A stretch of 62,208 nucleotides of DNA, from contig PBPM01000097.1 of the NCBI GenBank assembly GCA_002724635.1, positions 1 through 62,208 of the forward strand, read 5' to 3'. The notes under the pieces were generated by a model. That model was not told where the DNA came from, searched no databases, and worked only from the letters and a program-made list of their open reading frames with translations. The DNA comes from Rhodospirillaceae bacterium (GTDB lineage: Bacteria > Pseudomonadota > Alphaproteobacteria > UBA6615). Shown one piece after another: positions 27,355 to 37,861 of this stretch (positions within the stretch are counted from its first letter, which is position 1; each line of letters begins with the position of its first letter). A program made the translations under genes and the position numbers.

Positions 27355-28410
27355 ATGACCACTGCTGTTATCCTTTACAATCTCGGCGGGCCCGCCCGCC
27401 CTGCGGACGTGCAGCCGTTCCTGTTCAACTTGTTCAACGATCCGATGATCATCGGCGCGCCGGCGCCCATCCGCTGGGCGCTTGCGAAGGTCATCTCGAA
27501 GCGCCGGGCGCCGGTCGCGAAGGAGATCTACGCTCATCTCGGCGGCGGCTCACCCCTGCTGGAAAACACACGCGCCCAAGCCGATGCATTGGAGGCAGTG
27601 CTGAATGCCGACGAGGCGGACGCTTACAAATGCTTCGTCGCCATGCGCTATTGGAACCCGATGGTCGACGTGGTGATGGACGAGGTCATCGCTGCCGCGC
27701 CCGATCGGATCGTCCTGCTGCCGCTCTATCCGCAGTTCTCGACCACCACCGTCGGGTCGGTGATGCGGGTCTGGGAGATGGCGGCGAAGAAGCGCCGGCT
27801 CGATATTCCCGTGACGGCGCTGTGCTGTTATCCGACTGATCCGGGCTTCGTGGGCGCGGTTGCCGGACAACTCTCGGCGTCGCTCGACCTGAGCACAGCT
27901 GTGCCCAATGACGTGCGGATTCTTTTCTCCGCGCACGGATTGCCGAAGAAGATCGTCGCCGACGGCGATCCCTATCAGTGGCAGGTGGAGCAGACGGCCG
28001 CGGCGGTGATGGCGAAGATCGGCGGCTCCCACGATTGGCTTTGCTGCTACCAGAGCCGGGTCGGGCCACTGGAGTGGATCGGGCCGTCCACTGAAGACGA
28101 AATTGCGCGTGCCGGTGCGGACGGTAAGACCGTGGTCGTGGTACCCATCGCCTTCGTGTCCGAACACTCCGAGACCTTGGTCGAACTCGATATCGAGTAT
28201 CGCGAACTCGCAGACAAGGCAGGTGTGTCCGAGTATGTCAGGGTCCCGACCGTGGGCACCCAGCCAGCCTTTATTGCCGGCCTGGCCGAGCTGGTGTGCG
28301 GAAACATCGCGGCGGACTGTAATCTGTGCAGCGGCGATCCCGATTTAACGGGCGGGCGGCTGTGTTCCGCGGATTGGGTGAAATGCCCCGCCGCGCGCAC
28401 TTCAGCCTGA
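27355..28410 (+). CDS. hemH: Ferrochelatase
   Basis: Inserts Fe2+ into protoporphyrin IX, the last step of protohaem synthesis; 351 residues. VILYNLGGPARPADVQPFL is the N terminus; FSAHGLPKK holds the metal-site His and VVVPIAFVSEHSETLVELD the catalytic end. The C terminus carries five Cys (about 315, 322, 325, 337, 344), matching the [2Fe-2S]-containing ferrochelatases described for Caulobacter. The start ATG 27355, 13 bases after hemE, is preferred to the upstream frame at 27295. Confidence 0.95.
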   Translation: MTTAVILYNLGGPARPADVQPFLFNLFNDPMIIGAPAPIRWALAKVISKRRAPVAKEIYAHLGGGSPLLENTRAQADALEAVLNADEADAYKCFVAMRYWNPMVDVVMDEVIAAAPDRIVLLPLYPQFSTTTVGSVMRVWEMAAKKRRLDIPVTALCCYPTDPGFVGAVAGQLSASLDLSTAVPNDVRILFSAHGLPKKIVADGDPYQWQVEQTAAAVMAKIGGSHDWLCCYQSRVGPLEWIGPSTEDEIARAGADGKTVVVVPIAFVSEHSETLVELDIEYRELADKAGVSEYVRVPTVGTQPAFIAGLAELVCGNIAADCNLCSGDPDLTGGRLCSADWVKCPAARTSA

Positions 28411-28425
28411 ACGGCAGCGGGTTCG

Positions 28426-28875
28426 ATGGATGCATTTCTAAGTGCGGCCTATCCCTGGATCAAGTCGCTGCACGTGATTTCGGTTATTGCCTGGATGGCG
28501 GGTATGCTCTACCTGCCGCGCCTGTTCGTCTATCATGCCGACGCCGAGCCGGGGTCCGACACCTCTGAGACTTTCAAGTTGATGGAGCGGCGTCTTTTGC
28601 GGGTAATTATGAACCCTGCGATGGGCGCCACCTTCATATTTGGCGGCCTGCTTCTGGCGACCCCCGGGGTCGTCGACTGGGGTGCGGGCTGGATCTGGGT
28701 TAAGCTCGCAGCGATCGCAGGCATGACCATCACTCATCAGGTCTTCGCGAAATGGTTTCAGGCGTTCCGGGACGACGCCAATACGCGCCCGGCGAAGACC
28801 TACAGGATCGCCAACGAGGTTCCCACGCTGCTGCTGATTGTGATCGTTGCAATGGCCATCGCCCGGCCGTTCTAG
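28426..28875 (+). CDS. hemJ: Protoporphyrinogen IX oxidase HemJ
   Basis: Oxidises protoporphyrinogen IX to protoporphyrin IX, the substrate of HemH. A 149-residue membrane protein with four hydrophobic helices. WIKSLHVISVIAWMAGMLYLPRLFVYH has the conserved His of the family, and VKLAAIAGMTITHQVFAKW the later conserved segment. It starts 15 bases after hemH, so hemE, hemH and hemJ form a terminal haem operon. This replaces HemG or HemY, as in most alphaproteobacteria. Confidence 0.93.
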   Translation: MDAFLSAAYPWIKSLHVISVIAWMAGMLYLPRLFVYHADAEPGSDTSETFKLMERRLLRVIMNPAMGATFIFGGLLLATPGVVDWGAGWIWVKLAAIAGMTITHQVFAKWFQAFRDDANTRPAKTYRIANEVPTLLLIVIVAMAIARPF

Positions 28876-29118
28876 GCGCTCCGTTTCTGTCACCCATTTC
28901 TGCCACAAGGATTGACTTGACGCGCCCAGCTCAGTAAGTGCGTAATTGATTTCGCGCAAAACGTCCGCGCGAGAGCGTTCCCTTCCCATTATTTCGTTTA
29001 CTACCGGCGCCTGCGCGGCGGCAGTTGCGAAACTTCAAAATCATTCTCCGATACCTCGCCGCCGCGCGGCGATTCCGACCATCGGATCGAAGATTTCCAA
29101 ACCAGAAACGGCCTCGCC

Positions 29119-30384
29119 ATGGAAGCGATCAAACTCCAAGACCTGAAGAAGAAAACCCCCGGTGAACTGCTGACTTTCGCCGAAGAGCTAGAGATCGAGG
29201 GCGCCAGCAACCTGCGCACGCAGGACATGATGTTTGCGATTCTCAAAGAGCTAGCCGAGGACGAGGTGCCGATCACCGGCATCGGCGTGCTCGAGGTGCT
29301 TCAGGACGGCTTCGGCTTCCTGCGCTCGCCGGAATCAAACTTCCTGCCGGGCCCCGATGACATTTATGTCTCGCCGAGTCAGGTTCGCCGCTTTGCGCTG
29401 CGCACTGGCGATACGGTCGAGGGTGAGATCCGATCGCCCAAGGATGGCGAGCGCTACTTCGCTCTGACCAAGGTGGCCCAGGTCAACTTCGACGACGTCG
29501 ACAGCACCCGCCACCGGGTTAACTTTGATAACCTTACCCCGCTCTATCCGGAGCGGAAGATCCAACTCGAGATCGACGATCCGGAGAATAAGGACCCGTC
29601 CTGCCGCGTGATTGACATGGTCGCGCCGCTTGGAATGGGTCAGCGCGCGCTGCTGGTGGCGCCGCCGCGTACGGGTAAGACCGTGATGATGCAGAACATC
29701 GCAAAGGCGATCATGGCAAATCATCCGGACATCTACCTGATCGTGCTGCTCATCGACGAGCGGCCGGAAGAGGTGACCGACATGCAGCGCACGGTGCGTG
29801 GCGAGGTTATCTCGTCGACCTTCGACGAACCGGCGACGCGACATGTGCAGGTCGCGGAGATGGTCATTGCTAAGGCCAAGCGGCTGGTCGAGCACAAGCA
29901 TGACGTGGTCATCCTGCTGGATTCGATCACCCGGCTCGCGCGCGCCTACAACACCGTCGTCCCCTCGTCGGGCAAGGTACTAACGGGCGGCGTCGACGCC
30001 AACGCGCTGCAGCGACCGAAGCGCTTCTTCGGCGCGGCGCGTAACATCGAAGAGGGTGGCTCGCTGACCATCATCTCGACCGCGCTGATCGAGACCGGAT
30101 CTCGCATGGATGAGGTCATCTTCGAGGAGTTCAAGGGAACCGGTAACTCGGAAATTGTCCTCGATCGCAAATTGTCGGACAAGCGTGTCTGGCCATCGAT
30201 AGACATCACCAAGTCCGGCACCCGCAAGGAAGAGCTCCTCGTGGATAAGGACGCATTGTCGAAGATGTGGGTGCTCCGCCGCATCCTCAACCCGATGGGG
30301 GTCGTCGACGGCATGGAGTTCCTGCTGGGCAAGATGAAGTCGACCAAGAACAATAACGACTTCTACGACACTATGAATCAGTAG
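29119..30384 (+). CDS. rho: Transcription termination factor Rho
   Basis: Hexameric RNA-dependent ATPase that terminates transcription; 421 residues, full length. The N-terminal helical region ([20 protein letters not shown]), the cold-shock RNA-binding domain ([22 protein letters not shown]), Walker A APPRTGKT (about 181-188), [14 protein letters not shown], the Q-loop and the R-loop region ([12 protein letters not shown]) are present. The 243-base leader after hemJ has no gene and may carry autoregulatory Rho sites (inference). There is no intrinsic terminator visible after the stop. Confidence 0.97.
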   Translation: MEAIKLQDLKKKTPGELLTFAEELEIEGASNLRTQDMMFAILKELAEDEVPITGIGVLEVLQDGFGFLRSPESNFLPGPDDIYVSPSQVRRFALRTGDTVEGEIRSPKDGERYFALTKVAQVNFDDVDSTRHRVNFDNLTPLYPERKIQLEIDDPENKDPSCRVIDMVAPLGMGQRALLVAPPRTGKTVMMQNIAKAIMANHPDIYLIVLLIDERPEEVTDMQRTVRGEVISSTFDEPATRHVQVAEMVIAKAKRLVEHKHDVVILLDSITRLARAYNTVVPSSGKVLTGGVDANALQRPKRFFGAARNIEEGGSLTIISTALIETGSRMDEVIFEEFKGTGNSEIVLDRKLSDKRVWPSIDITKSGTRKEELLVDKDALSKMWVLRRILNPMGVVDGMEFLLGKMKSTKNNNDFYDTMNQ

Positions 30385-30560
30385 TTTCGTGGCAGCGCAT
30401 CGGCTTTATTGAGGGCGAGTCTTGGACCTGCCTTTGCTCTTTCAGGAAATCGCTCCCCCATTTTCCAGCCCAAGGTGTGTCACATAATACAGAACTTGTG
30501 ACCATCGAAGCCGATACCGACTAGCCACCCGATGCGGCCCGAGGCATGAACATGCCCGGC

Positions 30561-31535
30561 CTATGCCATCAGGATCGTCGAGCCCGTGGTCTTTCGGGCG
30601 ACCAGGTCCTTATGAGCCTGGACGGTCTCTGAAAGCGGGTAGCGCTGGTTGATCTCGATCTTGACCGCACCCGATTCTACCACGTCAAACAGGTCGCCCG
30701 CGCAGGCAAGCAGTTCGTCACGCTCAGCCGTGAAGTCGAACAGCATGGGTCGGGCGGCGTAGATAGAGCCGTGCGCCGAGAGCTCGGCGAGCTCCACGGG
30801 CTGCGGTGCACCCGATGCATTGCCGAAGCTGATCAGGTGACCGCGCCGCTGCAGGCATTCCATGGAGCCGCGGAGGGTGTCCTTGCCGACCGAGTCATAG
30901 ACCACGGGTACGCCTGCGCCATCGGTCAGGTCTTTCACCCGGGTGACGAAATCCTCGTCCTTGTAGTTTATCGTTTGATGGCAGCCGTGGGCCTTCGCGA
31001 GCTCGGCCTTCTCCTCGCTGCCCACAGTGCCGATCACGGTGACCCCCAGATGGTTGAGCCATTGACATGCGATCAGGCCAACGCCGCCGGCCGCCGCATG
31101 CCATAGCACGGTCTGGCCGCGTTGGACCGAGAAACAGGACTTGATCAGAAATTGGACGGTCATGCCCTTGAGCATCATGGCCGCTGCCTGCTCGTCGGAG
31201 ACCGCCTCTGGCAGCCTGACGGCAATCTTTGCGGGCATCACCCGCTCCTCGGCATAGGCACCCAGCGGCATGTCCGCGTAGCCGATCCGGTCACCCACGG
31301 CTAGGTCGCTCACCCCCTCGCCCACGGCGACGATTTTGCCCGCCCCCTCGAGGCCCAGACCATTCGGCATGGGCACCGGGCGCGCGCCCGAACGGAGATA
31401 GATATCGATGAAGTTGAGGCCGGCCGCAGTCTGCTTGACCCGGATCTCTCCGGGGCCGGGATCACCAACCTCGACCTGTTCCCATTTCATGACATCCGGC
31501 TCGCCGGCCTCGTGGAATCGGATTGCGTGGACCAT
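30561..31535 (-). CDS. NADPH:quinone oxidoreductase (zeta-crystallin-like)
   Basis: A zinc-free medium-chain dehydrogenase of 324 residues. The N-terminal GroES-like domain has AAGLNFIDIYLRSG and GLGLEGAGKIVAVGEGV. The Rossmann part has LWHAAAGGVGLIACQWLNHLG, the NADPH motif of the QOR family, and VYDSVGKDTLRGSM. No zinc-binding Cys or His set is seen. It reduces quinones by one electron in characterised relatives. Monocistronic, convergent with rho. Confidence 0.93.
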   Translation of the reverse strand: MVHAIRFHEAGEPDVMKWEQVEVGDPGPGEIRVKQTAAGLNFIDIYLRSGARPVPMPNGLGLEGAGKIVAVGEGVSDLAVGDRIGYADMPLGAYAEERVMPAKIAVRLPEAVSDEQAAAMMLKGMTVQFLIKSCFSVQRGQTVLWHAAAGGVGLIACQWLNHLGVTVIGTVGSEEKAELAKAHGCHQTINYKDEDFVTRVKDLTDGAGVPVVYDSVGKDTLRGSMECLQRRGHLISFGNASGAPQPVELAELSAHGSIYAARPMLFDFTAERDELLACAGDLFDVVESGAVKIEINQRYPLSETVQAHKDLVARKTTGSTILMA

Positions 31536-31574
31536 GTGGCTTCCCCCTGAAATGCGTGTTCGTTGGTTGCGACC

Positions 31575-32075
31575 CTATCGGCCCGCTTCGGGCGCTTCAA
31601 GATCGAGGCTGGACTGCTTGTTGTGATACGCTCCCTCGAGGTTTAGCAACGCCCGTTTGGTGACCACGCCGCCGCGCCCGGAGTAGCCGCCGATGCTGTT
31701 GCCGGCCGCGATGATGCGGTGACAGGGCACGATGATCGGGATCGGATTTTTGCCGCACGCCGTGCCGACAGCACGCGCCGACGAGCCGATCTTCGCGGCT
31801 AGGCCGCCATAGGTGCGCACGGCCCCGAACGGGATCGCGCACATCGCGGCCCAGACCTTCTTCTGATGCGCGGTGCCCGCAGGCGCCAGCGGTAGTTCGA
31901 ACGCGGTGCGGTGTCCGGCGAAATAAGTGTTCAGCTGCTCGGCGGCGTTGTGCAGCAGCGAGGTGGTGGGGCGGGAGACAGGTGCGTCGGACCAAGCGAG
32001 GATGGCGATCGCGCCCGCATCCTCCACGATTCGCACCCGGCCGACCGGGGTGGTGACGACGCAGTCGGCGGTCAT
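31575..32075 (-). CDS. ogt: Methylated-DNA-[protein]-cysteine S-methyltransferase
   Basis: Suicide repair protein for O6-alkylguanine; 166 residues. [29 protein letters not shown] holds the DNA-recognition helix with the arginine finger, IIVPCHRII carries the acceptor Cys118, and [20 protein letters not shown] closes the domain. The N-terminal ribonuclease-like domain is short. The start overlaps the DUF255 stop (32072-32075, ATGA), so it is coupled to the thioredoxin-like gene upstream. Confidence 0.94.
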   Translation of the reverse strand: MTADCVVTTPVGRVRIVEDAGAIAILAWSDAPVSRPTTSLLHNAAEQLNTYFAGHRTAFELPLAPAGTAHQKKVWAAMCAIPFGAVRTYGGLAAKIGSSARAVGTACGKNPIPIIVPCHRIIAAGNSIGGYSGRGGVVTKRALLNLEGAYHNKQSSLDLEAPEAGR

Positions 32076-34099
32076 TGCGCGAGCTCGGCCACGAGCGCGT
32101 CGGCATCGTTGATCGGCAGCGAGCAGACCGGCCCGCGGCAGACATAGGCGGTGGCCTTGCCATCGACCTGGGTCTTGCCGGCGGCCGGGTGGCTCGCGTG
32201 CAGTGCGCCTCCGGGCGCGATGACCGACACGATGCGGTCGGGCACGGACCCACGATAGGCGTTGCGCTGGAGCCGCTGGGTGTCGCGTGCCTCGGGGGCG
32301 CCGATGATAACCACTTGGACCGCGGCGGCCAGCAGGCCCGCGGCCCGGAGCAGGGTGCCGTATCCGAAGGCATTGTCGCGCAGTTCGCCGGCGAAGCCCT
32401 CGATGATGCGTGTTGCCCGGTCGCGATACTCCACCGTACCGGTTAGGAAAAACAGCCGTGTACAGGCGACGGCAAGCAGTCCATTGCCGGCAGGGGTCGC
32501 GTTGTCGAAGCCGGTGCGGGTGCGGGTGATCACGTCACGCGCGAGGTCGGAGGTGAAGAAATACGGTCCGTCGAGTGACGCGAAATGCGCTTCGACACAG
32601 GCCGCGAGCGCACGTGCGTCGTCAAGGGTCGCCGGGTCGCCGGAGGCCTCATGCAGCGCGAGTGCGCCGGTCATCAGCGCGGCATAGTCGTCGAGTGTGG
32701 CTCGGTGGCACGCGCGCCCTTCCCGCCAGCTGTGCGACAGTTCAATCATGCCGCCGGAGTTATCGTTGCTCAGGCGCTTGCGGACGAACCGATAGGCGTT
32801 GGCCGCAGCGTCGAGCCAGTCGGGCCGGGCGAAGGTCATTGCTGCCTCGACCAGGGCCGCGATCATGAGCCCGTTCCAGTCGGTCAGTATTTTGTCGTCC
32901 AGAGCGGGCCGGATGCGTGCCGCGCGGGCGGCGAATAGTTTCTCGCGGGCGGCCGCTAGCCGGGCCTCGGTGGCCTCGTCCTTTAGCTCGGGGTCGCGCG
33001 AGCGGTTGAGAATAGTGTGGCCGTCCCAGTTGCCGTCGGGCTGCACGTCGTAGGTGTCCTTGAAGGCGGCCGCGTCCTCGCCTAGCACGGCGTCGACCTC
33101 GGCTTCGTTCCATACATAGAACTTGCCCTCGACCCCCTCGGAATCGGCGTCGAGGGTGGAATAGAAGCCGCCGTCGGGGTGGGTCATTTCACGTAGCAAC
33201 CAACCCACCGTCTCTTCCGCCCGCTGCTTATAGAGGGGGCTGCGGGTGTGCCGCCACGCTTGAGCGTAGAGGGTAAGCAGCTGGGCGTTGTCGTAAAGCA
33301 TCTTCTCGAAATGGGGCACCAGCCAGGCCGCATCGGTCGAATAGCGGGCGAAGCCGCCGCCAAGATGGTCGTAGATTCCGCCTTGGGCCATGCGGTCGAG
33401 GGTAAGCGTCACGTTGGCGCGGGCGAGCTCGCTGCCGTGGGTCCAGATGAGCTGCAGCACGCCGCATTGAGGGAACTTCGGCGCGGTGCCGAAGCCGCCG
33501 TTGTGGGGGTCCACCTCGTCTGCCATCAGGTTGGCCAGCGCGGCGATGTCCTCGGGCGCCGGGGTGGCGCCCGGTTTCGGCTGCGCCATGTCGCCGAGCG
33601 CACCCAGAATCGCGCCCGTATTCGACTGTATCTTTTCCTGCTCGGTGCGGTAGATCTTGTCGATATGCTCGAGCAGATCCGGGAAACCCGGGCGGCCGAA
33701 GCCCGCACGAGGGGGAAAATACGTCCCGCCCCAGAAGGGCTTGCCTTCCGGCGTGCAGAACATGGTCAGCGGCCAGCCGCCCTGCTGGCCCATCAGCCCC
33801 AGCGCCCCCTGGTAGATGGCGTCGAGATCGGGGCGCTCCTCTCGGTCGACCTTGATGTTGACGAACAGCCGGTTCATCACCTCGGCCGTGGCGTCGTCCT
33901 CGAAACTTTCATGGGCCATCACATGGCACCAGTGGCATGCGGCATAGCCGATCGACAGCAGGATCGGTTTCTGTTCCGCTTGGGCGCGGGCCAGCGCCAC
34001 TTCGCCCCACGGATACCAGTGGACGGGATTGTCCGCGTGTTGCAGAAGATATGGACTGGTCTCGTTCGCCAGCAGGTTCTCGGAAACGGTCTCGGACAT
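32072..34099 (-). CDS. Thioredoxin-domain protein of the DUF255 / YyaL (SPATA20-like) family
   Basis: A 675-residue protein. The N-terminal thioredoxin-like domain (about 1-165) begins [25 protein letters not shown] and has the active-site C55-H-W-C58 inside [13 protein letters not shown]. The rest is an alpha/alpha-barrel resembling N-acylglucosamine 2-epimerase and glycosidase toroids. Widespread, with no firm biochemical role. The start ATG 34099 is preceded by a long gap back to the divergent DUF6489 gene. It runs directly into ogt. Confidence 0.93.
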   Translation of the reverse strand: MSETVSENLLANETSPYLLQHADNPVHWYPWGEVALARAQAEQKPILLSIGYAACHWCHVMAHESFEDDATAEVMNRLFVNIKVDREERPDLDAIYQGALGLMGQQGGWPLTMFCTPEGKPFWGGTYFPPRAGFGRPGFPDLLEHIDKIYRTEQEKIQSNTGAILGALGDMAQPKPGATPAPEDIAALANLMADEVDPHNGGFGTAPKFPQCGVLQLIWTHGSELARANVTLTLDRMAQGGIYDHLGGGFARYSTDAAWLVPHFEKMLYDNAQLLTLYAQAWRHTRSPLYKQRAEETVGWLLREMTHPDGGFYSTLDADSEGVEGKFYVWNEAEVDAVLGEDAAAFKDTYDVQPDGNWDGHTILNRSRDPELKDEATEARLAAAREKLFAARAARIRPALDDKILTDWNGLMIAALVEAAMTFARPDWLDAAANAYRFVRKRLSNDNSGGMIELSHSWREGRACHRATLDDYAALMTGALALHEASGDPATLDDARALAACVEAHFASLDGPYFFTSDLARDVITRTRTGFDNATPAGNGLLAVACTRLFFLTGTVEYRDRATRIIEGFAGELRDNAFGYGTLLRAAGLLAAAVQVVIIGAPEARDTQRLQRNAYRGSVPDRIVSVIAPGGALHASHPAAGKTQVDGKATAYVCRGPVCSLPINDADALVAELAQ

Positions 34100-34187
34100 G
34101 GGGCGGGCTCTGGGGACTTGGGGCGGGACAGAAACCTACAATGTCGGCGCGCCGGATGGATAGGCAAGCCGCACGCGGAGGGATGAA

Positions 34188-34442
34188 ATGAAAGTCACGA
34201 TCGATATCGACTGTACCCCCGAAGAGGCGCGCGCCTTCATGGGGCTACCGGATGTCTCGGCGGCCCAGCAGGCCGTGGTTGAGGAGTGGCAGCGCAAGGC
34301 CATGGATACGATGTCGGCGATGGATCCCCAAAGCCTGTTTAGGGCGTGGATGCCAGACGGTGGACCCGCTGGCAGTGACGGTTGGGAGAAGTTTCAGAAC
34401 GCCTTCTGGGCCTCGATGGCCAATCCCGGCGCGAAGAAGTAA
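34188..34442 (+). CDS. DUF6489 family protein
   Basis: An 84-residue protein: KVTIDIDCTPEEARAFMGLPDV, a helical middle with EEWQRKAMDTMSAMDP, and a tail GWEKFQNAFWASMA. This small family lies just before mnmE in many Rhodospirillales and has no known function. The start ATG 34188 has GGAGGG at the right distance. mnmE starts 9 bases later. Confidence 0.85.
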   Translation: MKVTIDIDCTPEEARAFMGLPDVSAAQQAVVEEWQRKAMDTMSAMDPQSLFRAWMPDGGPAGSDGWEKFQNAFWASMANPGAKK

Positions 34443-34451
34443 GCGACGCCC

Positions 34452-35783
34452 GTGTCCGGCGATACGATTTACGCTCTGTCGAGCGGTGCCGGGCAGGCCG
34501 GCGTCGCGGTGGTGCGCTTATCAGGCCCCGATGCGGACGCGCTTCTGGCGGACTTGGGCGTGGACCCGCTGCCGGTGCCGCGCCGCGCCGATTTGCACAG
34601 GATTGTTGCGGACGGCAAACTGATTGACCGCGCAATCGTGTTGCGCTTTCCCGCCCCGGGCAGCTTTACAGGCGAGGACGTGGCGGAGCTTCACGTTCAC
34701 GGCGGTCCCGCGGTCCTCGACGCGCTTTTTTCGGCGATTGGGGGGACGGGCCGGGCGCGATTGGCGGAACCGGGGGAGTTCACACGCCGCGCCTTCGAGA
34801 ACGGTAAGCTGGATCTGACGGCCGCGGAGGGTTTGGCCGACCTCGTGGCTGCCCAGACCGATGCCCAGCGTCGCCTGGCGCTGCGCCAGTATGACGGGAC
34901 GCTGGCCGACCTCTATGAAGGCTGGCGGGCCCGCCTGGTCGAACTGATGGGGTGTGTCGAGGCTGAAATCGACTTCTCCGATGAGGAGCTGCCTGACGGG
35001 CTGCGTGATGAGACCAACGCGAACATCGCCGCCCTTCGTGGCGAGATCACCGAGCACCTGCGATCTGCGGCCCGGGGCGAGCGCATCCGCACCGGCTTCC
35101 CGATCGTGATCCTGGGAGCGCCGAACGTCGGAAAGTCTAGTATTATCAACAACCTATCAAACAGTGACGTAGCCATCGTCTCCGAGACAGCCGGAACCAC
35201 CCGCGATGTCATCGAGGTGCAACTCAACCTCGGCGGCTTCGCGGTCACCTTGTCCGATACGGCGGGCATTCGCGCAGCTGCCGACGGCATCGAGGCCGAG
35301 GGTGTGCGCCGGGCCGAGCAGCGCGCGTCCGACGCCGCGCTGCGCCTGGTCGTCCTCGATGCGAGTGAACCAGAGATACCGGAGCGTGTGCGCGGGCTGA
35401 TCACCGGCGATTGTATCGTGGTGGCGAACAAGACGGACCTTCTCAATGCAGCCTATGTTCCGCCCGTGGAGCTCGAAGGGTGCTCACCTTTCCCGATTTC
35501 GGCTGCCACCGGCGAGGGTCTCGATACGCTCCTCGCGCGACTGAGCGATGCCGTGCGAAACAGCCTCGCCGATTCGGAGGGGGCCCTGCCGACCCGCAGG
35601 CGGCACCGCGATTCGCTGACCGATGCGCGTGATGCGCTCGGCCATGTGGCCGATGCGGCTTTTCCGGAATTGGCGGCGGAGGATGTGCGGGTGGCGCTGC
35701 GCGCACTAGGCCGGATCACCGGACGGGTGGATATCGACGAGGTTCTCGATACCGTTTTTCGCGATTTCTGTATCGGAAAGTAA
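34452..35783 (+). CDS. mnmE: tRNA uridine-5-carboxymethylaminomethyl(34) synthesis GTPase
   Basis: With MnmG modifies U34 of certain tRNAs; 443 residues. The N-terminal folate-binding domain (TIYALSSGAGQAGVAVVRLSG) is followed by a helical domain split by the G domain: G1 GAPNVGKSS (about 222-230), G2 TTRD, G3 DTAGI, G4 NKTD. The C terminus is CIGK, with the catalytic Cys440. The start is GTG 34452. mnmG follows after a gap that carries a parS-like site. Confidence 0.97.
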   Translation: MSGDTIYALSSGAGQAGVAVVRLSGPDADALLADLGVDPLPVPRRADLHRIVADGKLIDRAIVLRFPAPGSFTGEDVAELHVHGGPAVLDALFSAIGGTGRARLAEPGEFTRRAFENGKLDLTAAEGLADLVAAQTDAQRRLALRQYDGTLADLYEGWRARLVELMGCVEAEIDFSDEELPDGLRDETNANIAALRGEITEHLRSAARGERIRTGFPIVILGAPNVGKSSIINNLSNSDVAIVSETAGTTRDVIEVQLNLGGFAVTLSDTAGIRAAADGIEAEGVRRAEQRASDAALRLVVLDASEPEIPERVRGLITGDCIVVANKTDLLNAAYVPPVELEGCSPFPISAATGEGLDTLLARLSDAVRNSLADSEGALPTRRRHRDSLTDARDALGHVADAAFPELAAEDVRVALRALGRITGRVDIDEVLDTVFRDFCIGK

Positions 35784-35809
35784 CTCGCTGCATGTCGGCC
35801 CCGCGGGAT

Positions 35810-35825
35810 TGTTCCACGTGAAACA
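35810..35825. other. parS-like centromere site (mnmE-mnmG gap)
   Basis: TGTTCCACGTGAAACA differs by one base from the bacterial parS consensus TGTTTCACGTGAAACA and keeps the central CACGTG palindrome. It lies in the 132-base gap between mnmE and mnmG, 2.7 kb before parA. ParB is expected to bind it. Confidence 0.85.
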
Positions 35826-35915
35826 TAGGGATTCCGTGGCCTTAGCTGGCACTAATTTCGGCCGGCGCAACGATACTTTGACATGCCCGGCGCCAGCGCC
35901 TAAATAGCCCGCGCG

Positions 35916-37799
35916 ATGAGCTCCATCACCGACACCGCCTATCCCTATGACGTGGTCGTCATCGGCGGCGGCCATGCTGGCTGTGAGGCTGCCGCGGCGT
36001 CGGCTCGCATCGGCGCGCGCACGCTCTTGGTCACCAACCGGACTGAAACCATCGGCGAGATGTCCTGCAACCCGGCCATCGGTGGGCTCGGCAAGGGCCA
36101 CCTCGTGCGCGAGGTCGATGCGCTGGATGGAATTATGGGGCGGGCGATCGATCGCGGCGGCATCCAGTTCCGTATGCTCAACCGAACCAAGGGACCGGCC
36201 GTCTGGGGTCCGCGCGCTCAGGCCGACCGCAGGCTCTATCGGGAGGCGGTGCAGGATCTGCTGTTGCAGCAGGACAATCTCAACATTCTCGGCGTTGCCG
36301 TGAACGACCTCGTGATCGATCGTAGCGGAGCCGCATGCGGTGTTGTGCTCGAGGATGGCCGGCGGATCAATTCCGGCGGCGTGGTGCTGACTACCGGGAC
36401 ATTTCTGCGCGGGGTCATTCATATTGGCGATAAGCAGCAGCCTGCGGGGCGTTTCGGCGAGGCCCCGTCCCTCGGCCTGTCAGAGATGCTCTACAGCGCT
36501 GGCTTCGCCCTGGGGCGGCTCAAGACGGGCACGCCGCCGCGGCTGGACGGGCGCAGCATCGACTGGTCTGGGCTCGACCGGCAACCCGGCGACGACCCCC
36601 CTGCCCCCTTCTCCTACATGACCGATGCAATCATGACGCCGCAGGTCGACTGCCACATCACCCATACGAGCCCGGATACACATGCTTTGATTCGAGAAAA
36701 CCTCGATCAGGCGCCGATCTACTCCGGGCAGATCGAAAGCGGTGGCCCGCGGTACTGCCCGTCGATCGAGGACAAGGTCGTCCGGTTCGCCGACAAGGCC
36801 CGTCACCAGATATTCCTCGAGCCCGAAGGGCTCGACGATCACACGGTCTACCCGAACGGGATCTCGACCTCCCTCCCCGAGGACATCCAGCTGAAGATGC
36901 TGAAGACGATCCCTGGCCTCGAGAAGGCTGACGTCATAAGGCCTGGCTACGCCATCGAATATGACTTCGTGGATCCTCGGGAACTTGCTACTACTTTGGA
37001 AACGGCTCGGATTCCCGGGCTTTTCCTAGCGGGCCAGATCAACGGTACTACCGGGTATGAGGAGGCCGCTGGACAGGGGCTCGTGGCCGGGGTTAACGCA
37101 GCATTGCGCGCATCGGGCTCGCAGGAGCGGTTCCGCCCGGACCGTGCCTCCTCCTATATAGGCGTGATGATCGACGACTTGGTGACCCGCGGGGCCGATG
37201 AGCCCTATCGCATGTTTACATCCCGTGCCGAGTACCGGCTGCTTCTGCGAGCCGACAATGCCGACCAGCGGCTGACCCGTCTGGGCGTCGCGCTGGGCTG
37301 TGTCGGGTCAGCGCGTGCCTCGAGCTTCGAGCGCAAGGCGGCCGCGCTGGCGGCGGCGCGTGGCCGGCTGGAGGCGCTGAACGCGACGCCCAACGCCCTT
37401 GCTGAGCAGGGCATACGGGTTAATCGGGACGGCGTTCGTCGGAGCGCGTTCGATCTCCTGACAATGCCGAACATCGACTTTGAGGCCGTGGTCGGCCTCT
37501 GGCCTGAGCTCGCCATGATCGACGAGAGGATTCGTGCGACCATGGAGATTGAGGCTAAGTATGCCCGCTATCTTGATCGCCAGGTGGCCGACATTGAGGC
37601 GTATCGGCGCGATGAGGCGATGCGAATTCCGTCCGATCTGGACTACAGCGCGGTGAGCGGGCTGTCGAACGAAGTCTCTGAGAAGCTCGCACGCCTGCGG
37701 CCGGAGACCCTCGGTCAGGCCGGACGGGTTCCAGGGGTGACCCCGGCCGCGCTGGTGCTGCTGCTTCGGTATATAAAGCGTAGGAATCGCGCAGCGTAG
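35916..37799 (+). CDS. mnmG: tRNA uridine-5-carboxymethylaminomethyl(34) synthesis enzyme MnmG (GidA)
   Basis: FAD-dependent partner of MnmE; 627 residues, full length. The dinucleotide motif [13 protein letters not shown] is near residue 12, then [41 protein letters not shown] with the conserved Cys-free region of this family, and [23 protein letters not shown] near the FAD tail. C-terminal helical MnmE-binding domain ends [10 protein letters not shown]. Start ATG 35916. rsmG follows 62 bases later. Confidence 0.97.
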   Translation: MSSITDTAYPYDVVVIGGGHAGCEAAAASARIGARTLLVTNRTETIGEMSCNPAIGGLGKGHLVREVDALDGIMGRAIDRGGIQFRMLNRTKGPAVWGPRAQADRRLYREAVQDLLLQQDNLNILGVAVNDLVIDRSGAACGVVLEDGRRINSGGVVLTTGTFLRGVIHIGDKQQPAGRFGEAPSLGLSEMLYSAGFALGRLKTGTPPRLDGRSIDWSGLDRQPGDDPPAPFSYMTDAIMTPQVDCHITHTSPDTHALIRENLDQAPIYSGQIESGGPRYCPSIEDKVVRFADKARHQIFLEPEGLDDHTVYPNGISTSLPEDIQLKMLKTIPGLEKADVIRPGYAIEYDFVDPRELATTLETARIPGLFLAGQINGTTGYEEAAGQGLVAGVNAALRASGSQERFRPDRASSYIGVMIDDLVTRGADEPYRMFTSRAEYRLLLRADNADQRLTRLGVALGCVGSARASSFERKAAALAAARGRLEALNATPNALAEQGIRVNRDGVRRSAFDLLTMPNIDFEAVVGLWPELAMIDERIRATMEIEAKYARYLDRQVADIEAYRRDEAMRIPSDLDYSAVSGLSNEVSEKLARLRPETLGQAGRVPGVTPAALVLLLRYIKRRNRAA

Positions 37800-37861
37800 C
37801 TCTCGATTAAAGTCGGCCCCCAATATATTGTATTGGTGGAAATCGTCACGCTTGCTATAGG

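Noticed and set aside
28876-29118. Possible attenuator or riboswitch in the rho leader
   Set aside because: No hairpin with a U-tract and no known riboswitch pattern could be seen. Rho autoregulation is only an expectation from other bacteria.
33248-34186. Plus-strand open frame of 312 residues
   Set aside because: It is antisense to the DUF255 gene, whose CHWC motif and full-length homology are unambiguous.
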